Assembly: GCF_000499385.1 (NCBI RefSeq)
Contig: NW_013654809.1
Coordinates: 62,001-126,000 of the forward strand
Direction: 5' to 3'
DNA from: Eimeria necatrix
Lineage: Eukaryota; Apicomplexa; Conoidasida; Eucoccidiorida; Eimeriidae
DNA length: 64,000 bases
Of this stretch, positions 1 to 13,052 are shown in pieces. How positions within the stretch are numbered: the stretch's first letter is position 1; every line of letters starts with the position of its first letter. The position numbers and the translations under genes were made by a program. The notes under the pieces were generated by a model. It was not told where the DNA came from. It saw nothing but the letters and a program-made list of their open reading frames with translations, and did no database searches.

Positions 1-1726
1 TTTAGGCCTCCAGTTTCCTTTGAAGAAAAGTGCCGCCCTTGGGGCTTCAACTTGTTACTGGTTTCCCTCCTCTGCAAATGACGGTGCTCACGGTAAAACA
101 ACTGCAGCAGCCGATTCAGCGTACGCAAAGACCACAAGCAGAGGCGACTGGCGTAAAGACAGCTGCTTGAAGAAAGCTGTGAACAGAAGCACCAGCACTC
201 CTAGCATATTTGATGTACTTTCACAATAAAATTTCCTGCTACATCCGCGTGCCGAAAGTGACATCGGCTACCTGCAGCTAACAAGACAACAGCCCGGAAA
301 GCGGTAGGTAGCTGCAGTAGGTACAGTGCATCGCAATGCTGGCATCCCTTCCCTTCGATGCCAAGAGTGGAGTTGCTAAAATGCACGTAACCGTAGCATT
401 TGCATTGCAGGCTCTACTCCCCAGTATTTAGAGGCTAGGGCTAAGGGATAGCATCCTGCAAAGAAGAAGAGTGAGAAAATACTGTAGTCCGCACGGGCAA
501 AACGATTTTTGCGAGAATGTAGATGAGGATAGCGCGATCCACTGGAACTCCTTTAGTGCTCCTGCGAGGCAGAGATTCACTAGCTCTACAAGAGGGCCAC
601 AACAAGAGTTCGTGTTTTCAGCGTACTACAGATAAATGAGCAGCAAGCTATCAAACAATTGAGTCAAGCGTTGCCTACTATCTACTTCTGTGTACTACTA
701 GGAAGGCTCCTCCAGAACATCAGCGCACTTGCGGCCTATTTTAATTCCAAAACGGCAAATAGTGTCAGGATCACATTGCTGCCTATCGAAACAAACTACA
801 GTCTGGCAGTAGGATATGTATGCTGGGGCAGTTGCTGCAAATCTTCACATCGCTTTACATCGGACCGGTGGAGGAGTATTGTTGTGTTTGTATTCCGCCA
901 CGGCGGCAAATCCCCTGCTTCTTTCCTCAATTGCACTGCAAACAATGCTTTAACAATCAAAGTTGTTGAGCAGTTAAACAGGCGAATCCTGCTCTACTGT
1001 TCGGTTGACATGAGGGCGCCGCCCACAGGCTCACTGGTGAGGGGAGCACACCATGGCAGATGGTGCGTTGCTGCTGCCTCCGCGACTGCTTCCCCAAGCT
1101 TGGCGTTGCTTTTGCTTTATTGCAAATAGTGCCTGCATAAAATTTTTCGGCTGGATGAGGGGAAAAGCAGTCTCAGAGGGTCTCTAACTTGAATGCGAGG
1201 GCCTTGTGGGGTTTGCTTGTTCGACACTCGATCCCTATGGGTGCGCAGAGCCCAATTTTTGAGACAAAATACTTTTGGAGGCTATAGAGCACGTTTGCCC
1301 CTGATTGTAGCAATTTCGATCTGTTTATTCCAAGTGATTCACGCCAGGTTGCTGTCTGACTCCGATTCCGTGATGGGCTGGGTTGTTTTTTCCAACTGCC
1401 GCAACCAGCGAAGCTGATAGGCTGCTTCTTCCGGTGGAGACCTCTTCTTTTCCCATTGCAGAAGCTTTTCTCGAATTGGGAAATGAAACTAGCAGCGGCA
1501 GTAGCTTCTTGGGCGCTTCTGCACCTCTGCCCTGCTGAGAGCGCCGGGCAGTCATGGCCTAGTTGGACTCCAACCCAGCAGAACGGTCCGGTTCGCACTT
1601 CAAGAGTGTGCATGCTGCGTAATAGATGCCTTGTATAACTTGCTTCGTCCTATTTGAACCCTAGGTTTTGCAAGCGCGGTTCAGGTAAGGTGGACTTGTT
1701 TGTTTTGGGCTCTTTGTGCGTGTTGT
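1..1726. other. No supported gene
   Basis: Short open frames occur on both strands, the longest near 659-1129 (+) and 1173-1613 (-). None starts at a convincing ATG or shows a family motif. A donor-like CAG/GTAAGG at 1684/1685 and an acceptor-like TTCAG at 1735-1739 could be a 55-nt intron just before the next gene, so an upstream exon of that gene may lie here. Confidence 0.4.
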
Positions 1727-3076
1727 ATGGTGCGTTCAGGCCAGCATTTACAGCAAGGTGCTTGGTGGCAAGCTCTTCCTCCAGGGCAGCCGGCTTCTCA
1801 ATCTGCACAGCTGCAGCCCCAGCCTCCCGTGGCTCCAGTGGCTGCCCGTAACACTCCTCTGACAGTTCCAGCTGGGGGACTCGTTCAGCAGCGTGCTCGG
1901 GTGCAGCCGCCACAGAATGGGCAAGTAGAGGGTCATACGGGCAGTTCCACGCTCACAGCAAGCGCATCATCTGGCTTATGGAAGGTGTCGAACACGGGAC
2001 GAGCTGTACAGGAGCTGCAGCAACATGTCGGCGCAGTGTTGCAACGCTCCTCAGCTGGTTCTGGCTGGGGAGGCGAGACTGTGGAGGTTGTTGTGCCCGT
2101 GGAGAATCTCACGAGTGCTCTGACGGAGCTCAGTAAATTTATCCAGAGCGTTATGGCCTTCTGCGAAGCTGAAAGCATGCAGAAGGGGATGCAGGGGGGT
2201 TTCAGCCCGGCGCGTTTGCCAGCTTCGCAGTATGGCTCCGCTGGAAGGTTCCCAGTGGATGCGTTTGTTACTCAGGCGAGAGAATATGCGCAGCGCGTAA
2301 CGGCACAAGTGCTTGCGCTCAGGGATTTGCTAGATGCTGTGTTTGCTCCGTCCGCGACAAGAGCAAGCGTTGCTCGTGCAGTACAGCAGTTCAGTGGGAG
2401 CGTGATGGATTGCAGAGAAGTATATCAGCTTGGGTCGCAGGTGTCTAGTGCGGCTATTGGTGCAATGCTTCCCTTTTTATCCACCTGCTCGTTCTTCGCC
2501 AAAAACGGCGCTCATGGTGCCCTCAGGCTGTGGTCGCTAGTTGGTGCGCGCATCAACTCAGCCCTACGTTATTTGTTCCAAGTACTGGAAATTATACGTA
2601 AGACAGCAGGAAGGCTTGTGGACCTGGTGTCAGGGAAAATCCAGCCACAATCCCTACTGGACTTTGCACGTTCAAAGCCATTCTTCAGGGCAGCTGCTTA
2701 CATGGAGACATCGGAGGCGCGCTCAGTATCAGCAGTGGCCTACTTTAATGACCTGGCTGCAGCATTCCACAACCACACAACGTCATTGAGTTCCGGTGAC
2801 GTTGCGCATGCAAGTGAAGAAAGCGTTACGCAGCACTCTGGTGCAGGAGATGACGTGCAGCAAAGTGTAGATGCAGATGAAGGAAACGCAGATTTTTCTC
2901 TCATGGCAGAGGACTTGAGCCCAGAACCCACGCAGCACCTCGATGTGGGAATAGGTGAGGATCGACGAGAAGACTTACAGACCGCAGCTGACGAAGAATC
3001 ATTCCCGTGGAATGCTCCGGATAAGGCTGTAGGGCCCACCGCGCTTGATGAAATGCAGACGCTGGACTACAGCTAG
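1727..3076 (+). CDS. Uncharacterised protein, about 449 aa
   Basis: An uninterrupted frame much longer than chance in this DNA. The first in-frame ATG is at 1727; the frame opens slightly earlier at non-ATG codons. The N-terminal 60 residues are rich in Gln, Pro and Ala. The middle (about residues 90-330) is helical in composition, with hydrophobic stretches such as IGAMLPFLSTCSFF and INSALRYLFQVLEII that could pack or insert in membrane. The last 110 residues are acidic and Ser/Asp/Glu rich, probably disordered. I recognise no domain. A short intron (1685-1739) could place the real start upstream, and one alternative frame there reads like a signal peptide (LFVLGSLCVLYGAF), so a secreted product is possible but unproven. 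The coding call rests on length and composition. Confidence 0.6.
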   Translation: MVRSGQHLQQGAWWQALPPGQPASQSAQLQPQPPVAPVAARNTPLTVPAGGLVQQRARVQPPQNGQVEGHTGSSTLTASASSGLWKVSNTGRAVQELQQHVGAVLQRSSAGSGWGGETVEVVVPVENLTSALTELSKFIQSVMAFCEAESMQKGMQGGFSPARLPASQYGSAGRFPVDAFVTQAREYAQRVTAQVLALRDLLDAVFAPSATRASVARAVQQFSGSVMDCREVYQLGSQVSSAAIGAMLPFLSTCSFFAKNGAHGALRLWSLVGARINSALRYLFQVLEIIRKTAGRLVDLVSGKIQPQSLLDFARSKPFFRAAAYMETSEARSVSAVAYFNDLAAAFHNHTTSLSSGDVAHASEESVTQHSGAGDDVQQSVDADEGNADFSLMAEDLSPEPTQHLDVGIGEDRREDLQTAADEESFPWNAPDKAVGPTALDEMQTLDYS

Positions 3077-3903
3077 GCAGGCTGGCGCGCAGTGAAAGTC
3101 GTGCTCCAGGTTGTATTGGACCCCGATCTGGGGACATGCCAATCACGTCACAGAGGAGCTTGAAGGCAGAACTTTTGTGTCGTGATTGGCGCGGAGCCGA
3201 CATCAGTTCCACAGACTGCAGCTGTTGCGCCACCATTATTCTCCTCGTTGCGGGACTCGCTTGCTAAACTGGTCTCTCGTTACGATTTACAGTGGAAGAG
3301 CGGTTAACGAAGTGTTGCACATTAGAGGAAGCTCGTAACTACAGTTGGGTGTCTAGCACTACACGAAAGGTTGCCACTACTACCATGAGCACTCCGGCCA
3401 AAAAGCATTGCCCGATGCGTGCATGGTCCGTAGCGTGCACAGCGAGTCGCCCTGCTTTGTTTCGCGGCGAACCTGGCAAATGTGCAGAGGCCCACAGTGT
3501 GGTCCTGTCAGCCCGTCTGGCCGAAGGGCTCCTGATTACCCAACCCAGTGGGGTGCAAGTCCGACTGCAGCAAAGGTTCCTTAAGTGAAGCAGAAATTCC
3601 GACACCGCGCTGCACCTCCGCCACATTGCCAGTTGATCGTCTTACGTACCATCAACGTAGGGCAAAAAGTTGCAACACTCACTACTGCTCCGGACAGCTA
3701 GCATCCCTAGCAGGACAAACTACACGGCTACTCACGATGCATCCTGGCGGGCACTGCATGCGGTACGATCCCGTTCGAGTAACTGAAAGTATTGTTCTCT
3801 GTAAAGTTAGGGTCACGCAGCGGGCGGCAGCCCAGCCCAACTAGTGGGCGGCTGCCAGGGTTTCGCGCAGCAACACACAGAGTGCCATTCAGAACCGGCA
3901 AAT
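3077..3903. other. Intergenic, with a 10-bp inverted repeat
   Basis: No supported gene between two converging genes. GCCAATCACG at 3138-3147 is matched by its exact reverse complement at 3181-3190, giving a possible hairpin about 60 nt after the stop of the upstream gene. It could be a 3'-UTR structure; that is inference. Confidence 0.35.
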
Positions 3904-5149
<1,246 letters not shown>

Positions 5150-7288
5150 ATTCGAATAGTAGGATAATGGCAAGGATTAAACGATACACAACAAGAGTTC
5201 AGTCAGCTCGACAGGGGAATCCTTGTTGTGACTGCACACGTATATCGGCTGCTGCTACTCATCACCGGAGAAGGGGGTGCCCGCGAGAGGAGACGCGTGG
5301 GGGAGGTGCGGCGTGCACGGAGCACCAGCAACTGTCGGCTTGCGTTCTCAATCGTTAATAACCATTGGATAAAATTTTTACATTACTACATCTTCATGTA
5401 CTTTCTATAACTTTTAATGCCTAGAGCAGTCAATCGTGTTTTGGAGGGCAACGTTACACCTGTACGAACACGCCGCATCACATATATTTGTGTGCAGCGA
5501 GAACTGCAGGCTGCACGCTGCAGCTTTTCGCCCTCGTGTCGAATTATTTAGTCCCCCTCTATGTTTGTATTGCTTGCAGTAGTAGGTCTAATGGCTGTAG
5601 GCTAGGAGGACTCGTGTGTGGGGCGCTCATACTGGGCGGCGAAGCGCAATGTTCCGCCGTCATCACTTCGATCTGCTGTAATAGTAGCATTCTTGTAGGC
5701 CTTCCCAAAGCACATTCCATCTTTTAAAGCAGTCCATGCCTGAAGCACCGATATGTCCCCAAATCGGCGTTGGACTTCCTGTGAGGCCTCATGGTAGATG
5801 TTATTTCCGGGCTGTATCATGCCTTCAGGACGAAGCAGTTGCTTAGTTGCTGTTCTAAAGCAGTGGCGTTTTTACTTGATGGATGCGGCTGAATATCCCG
5901 AAAGGAATCTCGACTGCGCGTCCAGGCCAAAGGCGTTCTCTTGTTCTTGTAGTAATTCAGCTCCGTTTAATGAACCAGCTCTGCTCCAGAGCTGTATTAC
6001 TGCTGTGCCCAGATATTGTTTGCTTCGATCCTTAAGCTTGAACAATTTTAAACGTAACCATCAGAAACTGAAGCAATAGCATACTTGTTAGACGCAGCTA
6101 ACCCAGAGTCACAGAGGTCGTGCTCTACGCGTTATCTCAGGGGTTCCGTAGGGCAAAGCGGACCTAAGATGCTGGGCATAGAGTGTCACACTAAGCATGG
6201 TTAGGCTCCTACCCCGTACAGCCCGTGCATATACTGAGGGGGAGGCTAAAATATTAATTTATGCAGGAATTGACGCAAAGGGGATAAGAAAAAGGAAGCT
6301 ATAAAAAATGTGTATACGTGTTGTAGGTAGACCCCTAAGCCGTTCAGCAATGCTTACTGTCCCAACGTAGCGTAAAGACAAACAGCCGGCAACGGATTGC
6401 ACACACGGGGTGATGATTTCGGCGGTGGTTGCATGCTTCCGCTGTAAGGATGCTGGGGTCTGCCTGTCCTGGAATTGGAGCAACACAGAAGCAGTTCTTT
6501 CATAAACAAGAAGAGACGCTCTTAAAGCAGATTCGAGCAAAAGCACGCTTGCCAAATGTATCACTGGCCTAGATGACCGGAGACCTATGCGCTGCCTTAC
6601 AACTTTGGCTATTAAAACTGAAATAACTTAGCGTAAAAGGATTTCCCCTAATGCACCTCGAAAAAGTATGCAATACGGAAAATAAGGACGATCCCACTCT
6701 TTTTCGGTTATTGGGAAGGTGAGGCCAAACGGAGCTGAGACTCGTACCGTGCAGGCCCTCTTAGGTGTTCTGAATAAATTGTGATGCAGTGTTGAGAAGG
6801 CAACAAGTGTGAAATCTCACGTGCGTGGAGGTATTTTACATGAAAAAAGTTAAGCATCAAACACAGGGCAAGGCTGGCGTTACCCGAAGAGCCATGATCG
6901 CAAATAATCGCAATTATGCCGTCAGTCTTGACCTCTCTGATCTCAAGATGCGGAACATGAATGATCAAACACTGCATACAAAAAATCTGCGCTGCTTTTA
7001 AGCGATGCCTTTAGCGCATGTGGTGCCCTGAGGCATAAGGGAGCCGCCGAATCTGAACTGTGCGCTGCGGCTTCGAGGACATGCTAGTAAAACGGCGTAT
7101 AGGAATTCTTGTTTGCTGGGTTCCGGAGTTGGACTTTGCCACCTCGAGCCAAAAGGTTTAAAAGGGGGATGTGAAGGAGCTCCAACCGCTACGGCACGCC
7201 CGGGTGTCGGGCCAACCACCTTCACGCGTCTGTATATAAGCCCATGATTTTACTATCGAGTGTGTGTATATGCTGTCTTGGTGTTCTA
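5150..7288. other. No supported gene
   Basis: Only short frames, none with a recognised motif. Frames near 5602-5820 (-) and 6259-6564 (-) were examined and not accepted. The first few hundred bases should contain the GAPDH promoter on the minus strand, but I see no defined element. Confidence 0.5.
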
Positions 7289-8100
7289 TTAGTTCATTGG
7301 TGTTTCATGCAACTCAGGTGGAGGCACGAGAACGGCCTTCTCCTCTTGCTCGCCTCGTGCTATTATCTGCCATGTGAAACCCCAAATACGATGGCTCTGG
7401 CAGATACAGTCAGTAGTAATTTCGCGCTGGACAAACCACGCTGTGCGTTCACTGAGTTCCAGGTCGTGTGTAAGTACTCTTTTGTTTTGCTGTGCAGTAC
7501 ACCCAAGGGACCCCTATACTAGTGCTTGCACTGACACTTTGTACCCACGTTCCTCGTAGAACGTCGTAAGGCTTTGGTACTTTTCTCCCTTGTGGAGACG
7601 AGCTGCGCCAAACGAGTACTTCTGGTAGTCCTTCTACACAATAGCTACATCAGCTATCGTGATTCGCTTCGGCTTCTCATCCCTTAGTATGATGTCCGGC
7701 CTCAGTAGGGTCTCCATATCCTCTGGACTGCTATCTATTTGCAAGGTCTTCTCCCGATTCATCGCTGCACTTGAGTGCAGTTGTAATCCTCTCCAGGGCC
7801 TTGTTGCGCCGCTCTTTGATTTTGCTGTCAAGGCTGTGAGGACAGTGGTTGAGCACATGCGCATGGGTTTCGGGATCTGCAGTGAGGTGGCGACAGCGAG
7901 ATGCCATAGAAGCTTTAATCTTCTTGAGGTATGCTCTCGTGAGAAGCTGTGCAGAGCGTGCTCTTAGTGCAAAGACGACCTCCTCGGGCTTTAGCCGGGT
8001 GCGTCCCCGCAAGAAAGCGTTGCTAGCTGCTGTTGTTGGGGATATGCTTTGCAGGCGCAGCCCGCAATTGCCCCTGCCTCAGAACATGTACTGATCTTGA
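7289..8100 (-). pseudogene. 3' end of a non-LTR retrotransposon (zinc knuckle plus restriction-like endonuclease)
   Basis: Decayed C-terminal part of a non-LTR element of the type that ends in a restriction-like endonuclease (R2/CRE/NeSL-like). In minus-strand order: SNAFLRGRTRLKP and a Leu/Arg-rich run; a knuckle-like segment HLTADPETHAHVLNHCP; then RRNKALERIT (7795-8075). A frameshift near 7800 moves to the frame with RPDIILRDEK...ITIADVAIV, which fits the RPD...D core of a PD-(D/E)XK nuclease, followed by GEKYQSLTTFYEERGYKVS and an ALV-x-GSLG element. It closes with a helical tail containing NKRVL and LSERTAWFVQREI, to a TAA at 7289-7291. Two in-frame TAG codons interrupt the endonuclease part, each where a Tyr would be plausible. 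No reverse transcriptase domain was found upstream. The family call rests on the order and spacing of motifs. Confidence 0.65.
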
Positions 8101-9011
8101 CAATTTTTCATGAGGCCACACCCTGGTATTCAACTATTAGACTCTTGGACTCGGATCAACATGTGGTAGAAGCCAGGCGTCCCCGTACCACTGGTTGAAG
8201 ACGCCTCCGCGCGGAGATCAGCCCCCTTCTTTAAATGACAACGAACTCGTTTTTCTTTAATCCGCATTGTGTTGTCTTTGCTGGATTCAATTTGGTCTTT
8301 GCAGATACGTATCGCAAGCAGGGGCGCTCTAGAGGGGACTCTTATCCCCAAACACGACGCGGCTCACGCAGAAAGCGTCGCATGACCCAGCCTAGAGCTT
8401 ACGTACGGCGAGATAAGATCTTCCCACTCTGGTTGCGTTCAATGCCACGCGCACGTTCCGAGAGCTCCTGAGCTATGCTGGAGGGCTCCTCTGGAGGTCT
8501 TTTCGCCGGTTTAATGCTGATGTCATAGCAGCAGAGGCCAGGTAATCGTTTGCCAGTACTAGCTGCACAGAGTCACCTTAAATTTCCGTGCTCTCTCGGC
8601 GTGAGCTCACGGGCCGCAAACTTCCAACAATTAATTCTGCCTCACATTACTCATGGAAGGAATGGTACGCCTCTCAATGGGGAAGTATAAATGGCTACTG
8701 AACCAAGAGTAAAAAGTAGATAGTGAGAAATGAGAACTGCGTATAGCCCCGAAGTCGGGTTACGGCGACAAGGCCTGACGACAGGCGATACCATCGAGCG
8801 TCAGACTACGCAGAAGGAGAATGAGGCCTGAGAAGCAGGATATATTCTGCATTTAATAGCGTAGATGGTGAAGTTTTGCACTGTTTTGGAAAACCTAGGC
8901 CTTATTGGAGTGCAATCGCTGTCAGCTGCTCAATCCATTTATCGTGACCACTACTATGCATTTCCGTAGACAGCAGTTGCTAGCTTCGAAGCTTTAGGAG
9001 CATGAAGCTAT
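8101..9011. other. No supported gene; possible further retroelement relic
   Basis: A minus-strand frame at 8130-8351 lies just upstream of the non-LTR relic and could be more of it, but I cannot align it to a known domain. The rest shows no motif. Confidence 0.35.
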
Positions 9012-9392
9012 TGGGGTGCACAGGCACTACAATAAGGCTTGCTGGTGACCGTATGAAGATAGATAGCTGGCGACCTACAAGAGGCCATAACGCTGAACGA
9101 GGACAGGACCTTCTTACTAGTATCGAAGTAAGGAAATTTATTGTCAAATTAGCATGAATACACTTGAAGTGTCTGTAAATACCTGGAGATTCTGGCTAGC
9201 GATAACGCCGGCACCGGTGCAGGCCTCCTCCCCACAGGGCCTAGGAGGCAAGAGCCCCGAGTGGGGGGTATTTTCAAGAAAACAGATTTTGAAAAACTAA
9301 AAATAACTGCATCTTGTGATATTTGGACTACTGTTTCAAGGAAATGCGCCGTAGGTAGACGGTTATCATAGGCCCCCACTCGTGGGGCAGCT

Positions 9393-9806
9393 TGTAGTGC
9401 ACAGCACCTACTGCTGCGACTTCGCTGCTACCTGCCCCCTCGAGTAGGGGCCTACGATAACCGTCTACCTTCGGCGCATTTCCTTGAAACAGTAATCCAA
9501 ATATCACGGAATAACATTTATTCATAGTTTTTCAAAATCTGTTCTCCTGAAGGTCCCTCCCTCTCGGGGTTTCCGCCTCGGGCCCTGTGGGGAGGCCTGC
9601 ACCGGTGCCGGCGCTATCGCCAGCTCCAATCTCCGGGTATTTACAGACACGTTTAGTGTATACATACTAATTCGCCGACAAATTAGCTTACATCGACCCT
9701 AGTAAGAGGGTCCTGTCCTCGTTCCGTGTTATGACCTCTTGTAGGTCACCAGCTAGCTATCTTCTATAGGTCATCAGCAAGCCTATTATAGTGCCTGTGC
9801 ATTATA
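9393..9806 (-). repeat. 3' LTR of the chromovirus (plus-strand left end)
   Basis: 414 bp, direct repeat of 15642-16059. The plus strand starts TGTAGTGCACAG, the inverse of the other LTR's end CTGTGCACTACA. Here the matching end reads CTGTGCATTATA, so the terminal CA is mutated to TA. Other differences from the partner include a 3-nt deletion in the GGGGAGGAGG tract and a cluster of changes over the last 50 bp. Confidence 0.93.
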
Positions 9807-9820
9807 ACTTCCCCCCTTGG
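9807..9820 (-). other. Polypurine tract next to the 3' LTR
   Basis: The minus strand reads CCAAGGGGGGAAGT directly before the 3' LTR. This is the expected position and composition for the plus-strand DNA primer in reverse transcription. Confidence 0.75.
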
Positions 9821-10043
9821 CGGACACAACAGACCTACCCAAAACACATTATGTTTGCCTTTTCAATATCTTTTCTCGTCTGAAGCTAACGCCGTGAGCG
9901 CATGCGGTGCGCAGCGCTGCCTCACCACCCCTCGTTGAAGGTTGCCCTTTCTGCAGGCGGCGGCAGGTGACGGGCCCAAAGCTCTACGCCTCGGAAGGAC
10001 CAAGATTGTTTCGTGTCTTAAGATGTCTTCGTTGGCGGCGGCG

Positions 10044-11529
10044 CTAAGCGCGAAGCAAAGCCGGGCAACCTGTAAGGTGGTGAGAGGGCTCCCATGTGGC
10101 TTGATTTTCAGGGGTCCCGCGCCACTTCACGAGGTACTGGGCTTCATCTTCCGAGCCTGCCCATAATATAATCGACTTCACACTCCCCTGTTGGATTGCC
10201 TGCTGCATCGTGGATAGGAGGCCAGGAGGCGTCGGCTTCCAGGAGAACCAAGTCAGAGGGCGGGGGCGGTGGGGAGCTAGCTGCGGAACGTGGAAAACGT
10301 TTAGACATTCATAAGTAGAAGGTAAAGCGAGACAGTAAGCGATGGTGCCTATTCGTTCAGTGATTTCAAAGGGTCCTCGGTAACGGGGCTCGAACTTAGG
10401 GCAGCTGCTGAAAGGCGGTAAGTGCTCGCTACTGAGCCAGACCTTGTCTCCCACTGCATACTCCACGGCTCAGCGCTTTGTGTCTGCGTAGTACTTCTGC
10501 TGCCATTTTGCCTTCAGGATGTGACTCTGTGCTCTATCGCGGAGCTGCCGAAAAAGCTTAGTCATCGGAGGAGTGTGCGTAGGAGTTAGCGCACCTACGA
10601 TATGAAGGTTCCCAGCAGTCAACGGATTCTCGCCAATCATGACCTCGAAGGGAGAGAGCTCGATGGAGGAATGACTTGATGTATTGTAGGCAAGTTCCAA
10701 GGCCGGAAGCAAACGCCCCCCCCCACTCGCGTTCGTCAGATTGGATGTAGGTACGAAGCATCTGCTCGAGTTTGCGGTTAACCCGTTCAGTTTGACTGTC
10801 GCTTTGGGGATGGTAGGACGAGGGCATGCACCGTTTGATGTTAAAATGGCTGCAGAGTTGTTGCCAGAGATCCGACTGAAAGCGGGGATCGCGGTCCGAT
10901 ATAAGCACCTCTAGAAAACAGTGATAGCGGATAAGATGGTCTGCAAGAAGCTCCGCGGTGTCTGCTGCTGTGAATGACTTATTTGCAGGAACGAAATGAG
11001 CCATCTTGCTGAGGGAGTCGACCATCACGAGAATCGAGTCGTGCCATGTCATTGTAAGTTGAAGATCTGTGATAAAGTCAAGACTCACGTGTGCCCACCG
11101 ACAAGAAGGGGTGAGTAGCTGTTGAAGAAGGTCTGCAGGTTTCTGGTTAAGGGACTTTGACGCTCGACAGTGAGTGCATGATTCAACATAAGCAGGAGTG
11201 TAGGCGCGCATTCCTGGCCAGTAGAAGTGCTTGCTGAAAGCCGCAAAGGTCTTTTTCTGGCCTCAATGGCCGACTGTGACATGGTCGTGATGTGAATGCA
11301 GAACTTGAGTAAGGTCGTGATGTGAATGCAGAACGTGAGTAAGGAACCCAGGGAATTGTGGGACGCAGATGCGCCACAGTCCATGAACGCGGATGTGCAG
11401 GTAAGGCCGCACGTAGCGAAAGGTGAATTGGCGATTATGAAACTCTATTAGCCGAGCTTCTCCCGGTTGGTTTGCAGTGGCTTTGTAGGGAACGCGAAAA
11501 ACGGGACACTTCGAGTAGGCTTGCGCCAT
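10044..11529 (-). pseudogene. Chromovirus integrase and chromodomain
   Basis: An HHCC-type zinc domain is visible around 11200-11330 (VTVGH... then VESCTHCRASK). The catalytic DDE core is at 10720-11211: SLDFITDL, LISDRDPRF and SQTERVNR, all three acidic residues kept. A run of nine C (about 10712-10720) coincides with a frame change to LPALELAYNTS...ELSPFEVM. A TGA follows YYADTKR, then VEYAVGDKVWLSSEH, the C-terminal DNA-binding region. A chromodomain with YLVKWRGTPENQATWEP ends at 10044. Chromodomains bind histone marks and steer insertion. A 30-bp tandem duplication adds 10 residues in the zinc domain. Not functional as it stands. Confidence 0.9.
11284..11343 (-). repeat. 30-bp tandem duplication in integrase
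   Basis: Units 11284-11313 and 11314-11343 differ at one base. The length is a multiple of three, so the frame is kept and the motif HVLHSHHD/QVLHSHHD is doubled in the zinc-binding domain. Confidence 0.85.
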
Positions 11530-11645
11530 TGGCGCATATCAGGAGGGTTAGCTGGTGTCTTCGTTGTAGGGGTAGGTTGTTCCGCCTCTGCATTGGGTTC
11601 CGGCGGCGAAGATGAAGGTGCGGACGGCAGGCTGCGTCGTCTGGG

Positions 11646-13052
11646 TCATCGCGAACGAATTTCGGCGAGCTCCCTGTAGTTGGCAGGGCGACCACGAGTG
11701 TGAGGAGCCGCGCGCGCTTGTGCTACTGCAAGCATCAGGGGTGTCGGTGGTGTGTCATGCGAGCAGGTGTTAGGAAGACCGAGACGGCGAGACAAGGCAT
11801 CAGCCACTTGATTGCGCGCTCCTTGAACATAGGTGAAGTGCAAATCCGGGAACTCGGCCAGGAAGTCTAACCAGCGGGCGGTGCGTCCGCGCAGAGGCTT
11901 CGATGCTTGGAGTCGTTGGAGATGGGTGAGAGCTTGATGATCAGTGTAAGCCGTTACTTTGGAAAGACGGAGCAAGTGTGACCACTTGCCGAGGGCTGTG
12001 ACCAACGCCAAGAGTTCCTGATCGTAGATCGAGTGTCTCTGTTGTGTACAGTTCATCACTTGGCTAAGGAAGCCGATGGACTTGCCGCCCTGTTCCAGAA
12101 CTGCTCCGATCGCATAACCAAAGGCGTCCGTGTATAACTCGAAGGGTTTCGTGGTGTCAGGGACTTGTAATGTAGTGAAGTCCATTAAGTGCTGTTTGAG
12201 CTGCCGCACCGCTTGCATGTGAAGTTCTGTCCATTTGAAGCTAACGTCTTTACGCGTAAGATCAACTAGCGGCCGGGCAACGTCTGCATAGTCCGGTCCC
12301 ATGAACATACGACAGTAATTTATGGTACCGAGAAACTGGCGCACCTGCGTCTCGTCCTCCCGCACCTCGGGCCAATGCCGTATGGCTTTGATTTTGTCTT
12401 CCGCAGGTTTGATCCCCGCAGCAGAAATGGTATAACCCAAATATGTAATTGATTGCCTTGCAAACTTGCATTTGCGGAATTTTGGGTAGAATTGATGCCT
12501 AAGAAAAATGTTTAGGAGTTGTCGCAGGAGGGAAACGCGCCCAGAGAGGGGAACTATAAATACGTACATCATCTAGGTACGCAATAACGCCCTGTCCTAG
12601 CTTGTAGATAGGCATTAATGCTGGCCTGGAATGTAGGGCATTACTCGGTACTCGAAGAGCCCGAGAACGCAACGGAAAGCCGTCTTCCAACGGTCTTCCT
12701 TAGCCATACGTATTTGATGGAATCCTGCTTCAAGGTCCAGGGTGGGAAAATACTTGGCGCCTCCCAGCATCTCCAGAATGGTTTGAATGGGAGGTTGTGG
12801 AAAATCAGGGGCTATCATAAGGGCATTTAGAGCCTCGTAATTAACAACCGTACGCATCTTTTGATTCCCGGAGCCATCATCACGCTTGTCTACCATGATC
12901 GTAGAAGAGCAAATAGACGAATAGGTTGGTCCGATCAAACCATTGTCCGATAATTTAGCTATCTCCTGTCTGTGGAATGTGAGCTGATCTGGGGTCATAC
13001 GGTATACTGCAGATTTCGCTGGAAGTTTTCCAGGCACCAGTAGGATATGGTG
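11646..13052 (-). pseudogene. Chromovirus reverse transcriptase and RNase H
   Basis: RT starts near VPGKLPAKSAVYRM (13020) and contains MRTVVNYEALN, FPTLDLEAGFHQIRM and the active-site motif in VIAYLDDVRIYS (about 12540-12590), spread over three frames. RNase H lies in the frame 11646-12572: ELYTDAFGYAIGAVL, IYDQELLALV, TAYTDHQAL and NQVADALSRR, matching the D-E-D-D catalytic set. RT makes element cDNA; RNase H removes the RNA template. Frameshifts near 12570 and 12650 break the RT, while RNase H is intact over about 230 residues. Confidence 0.92.
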
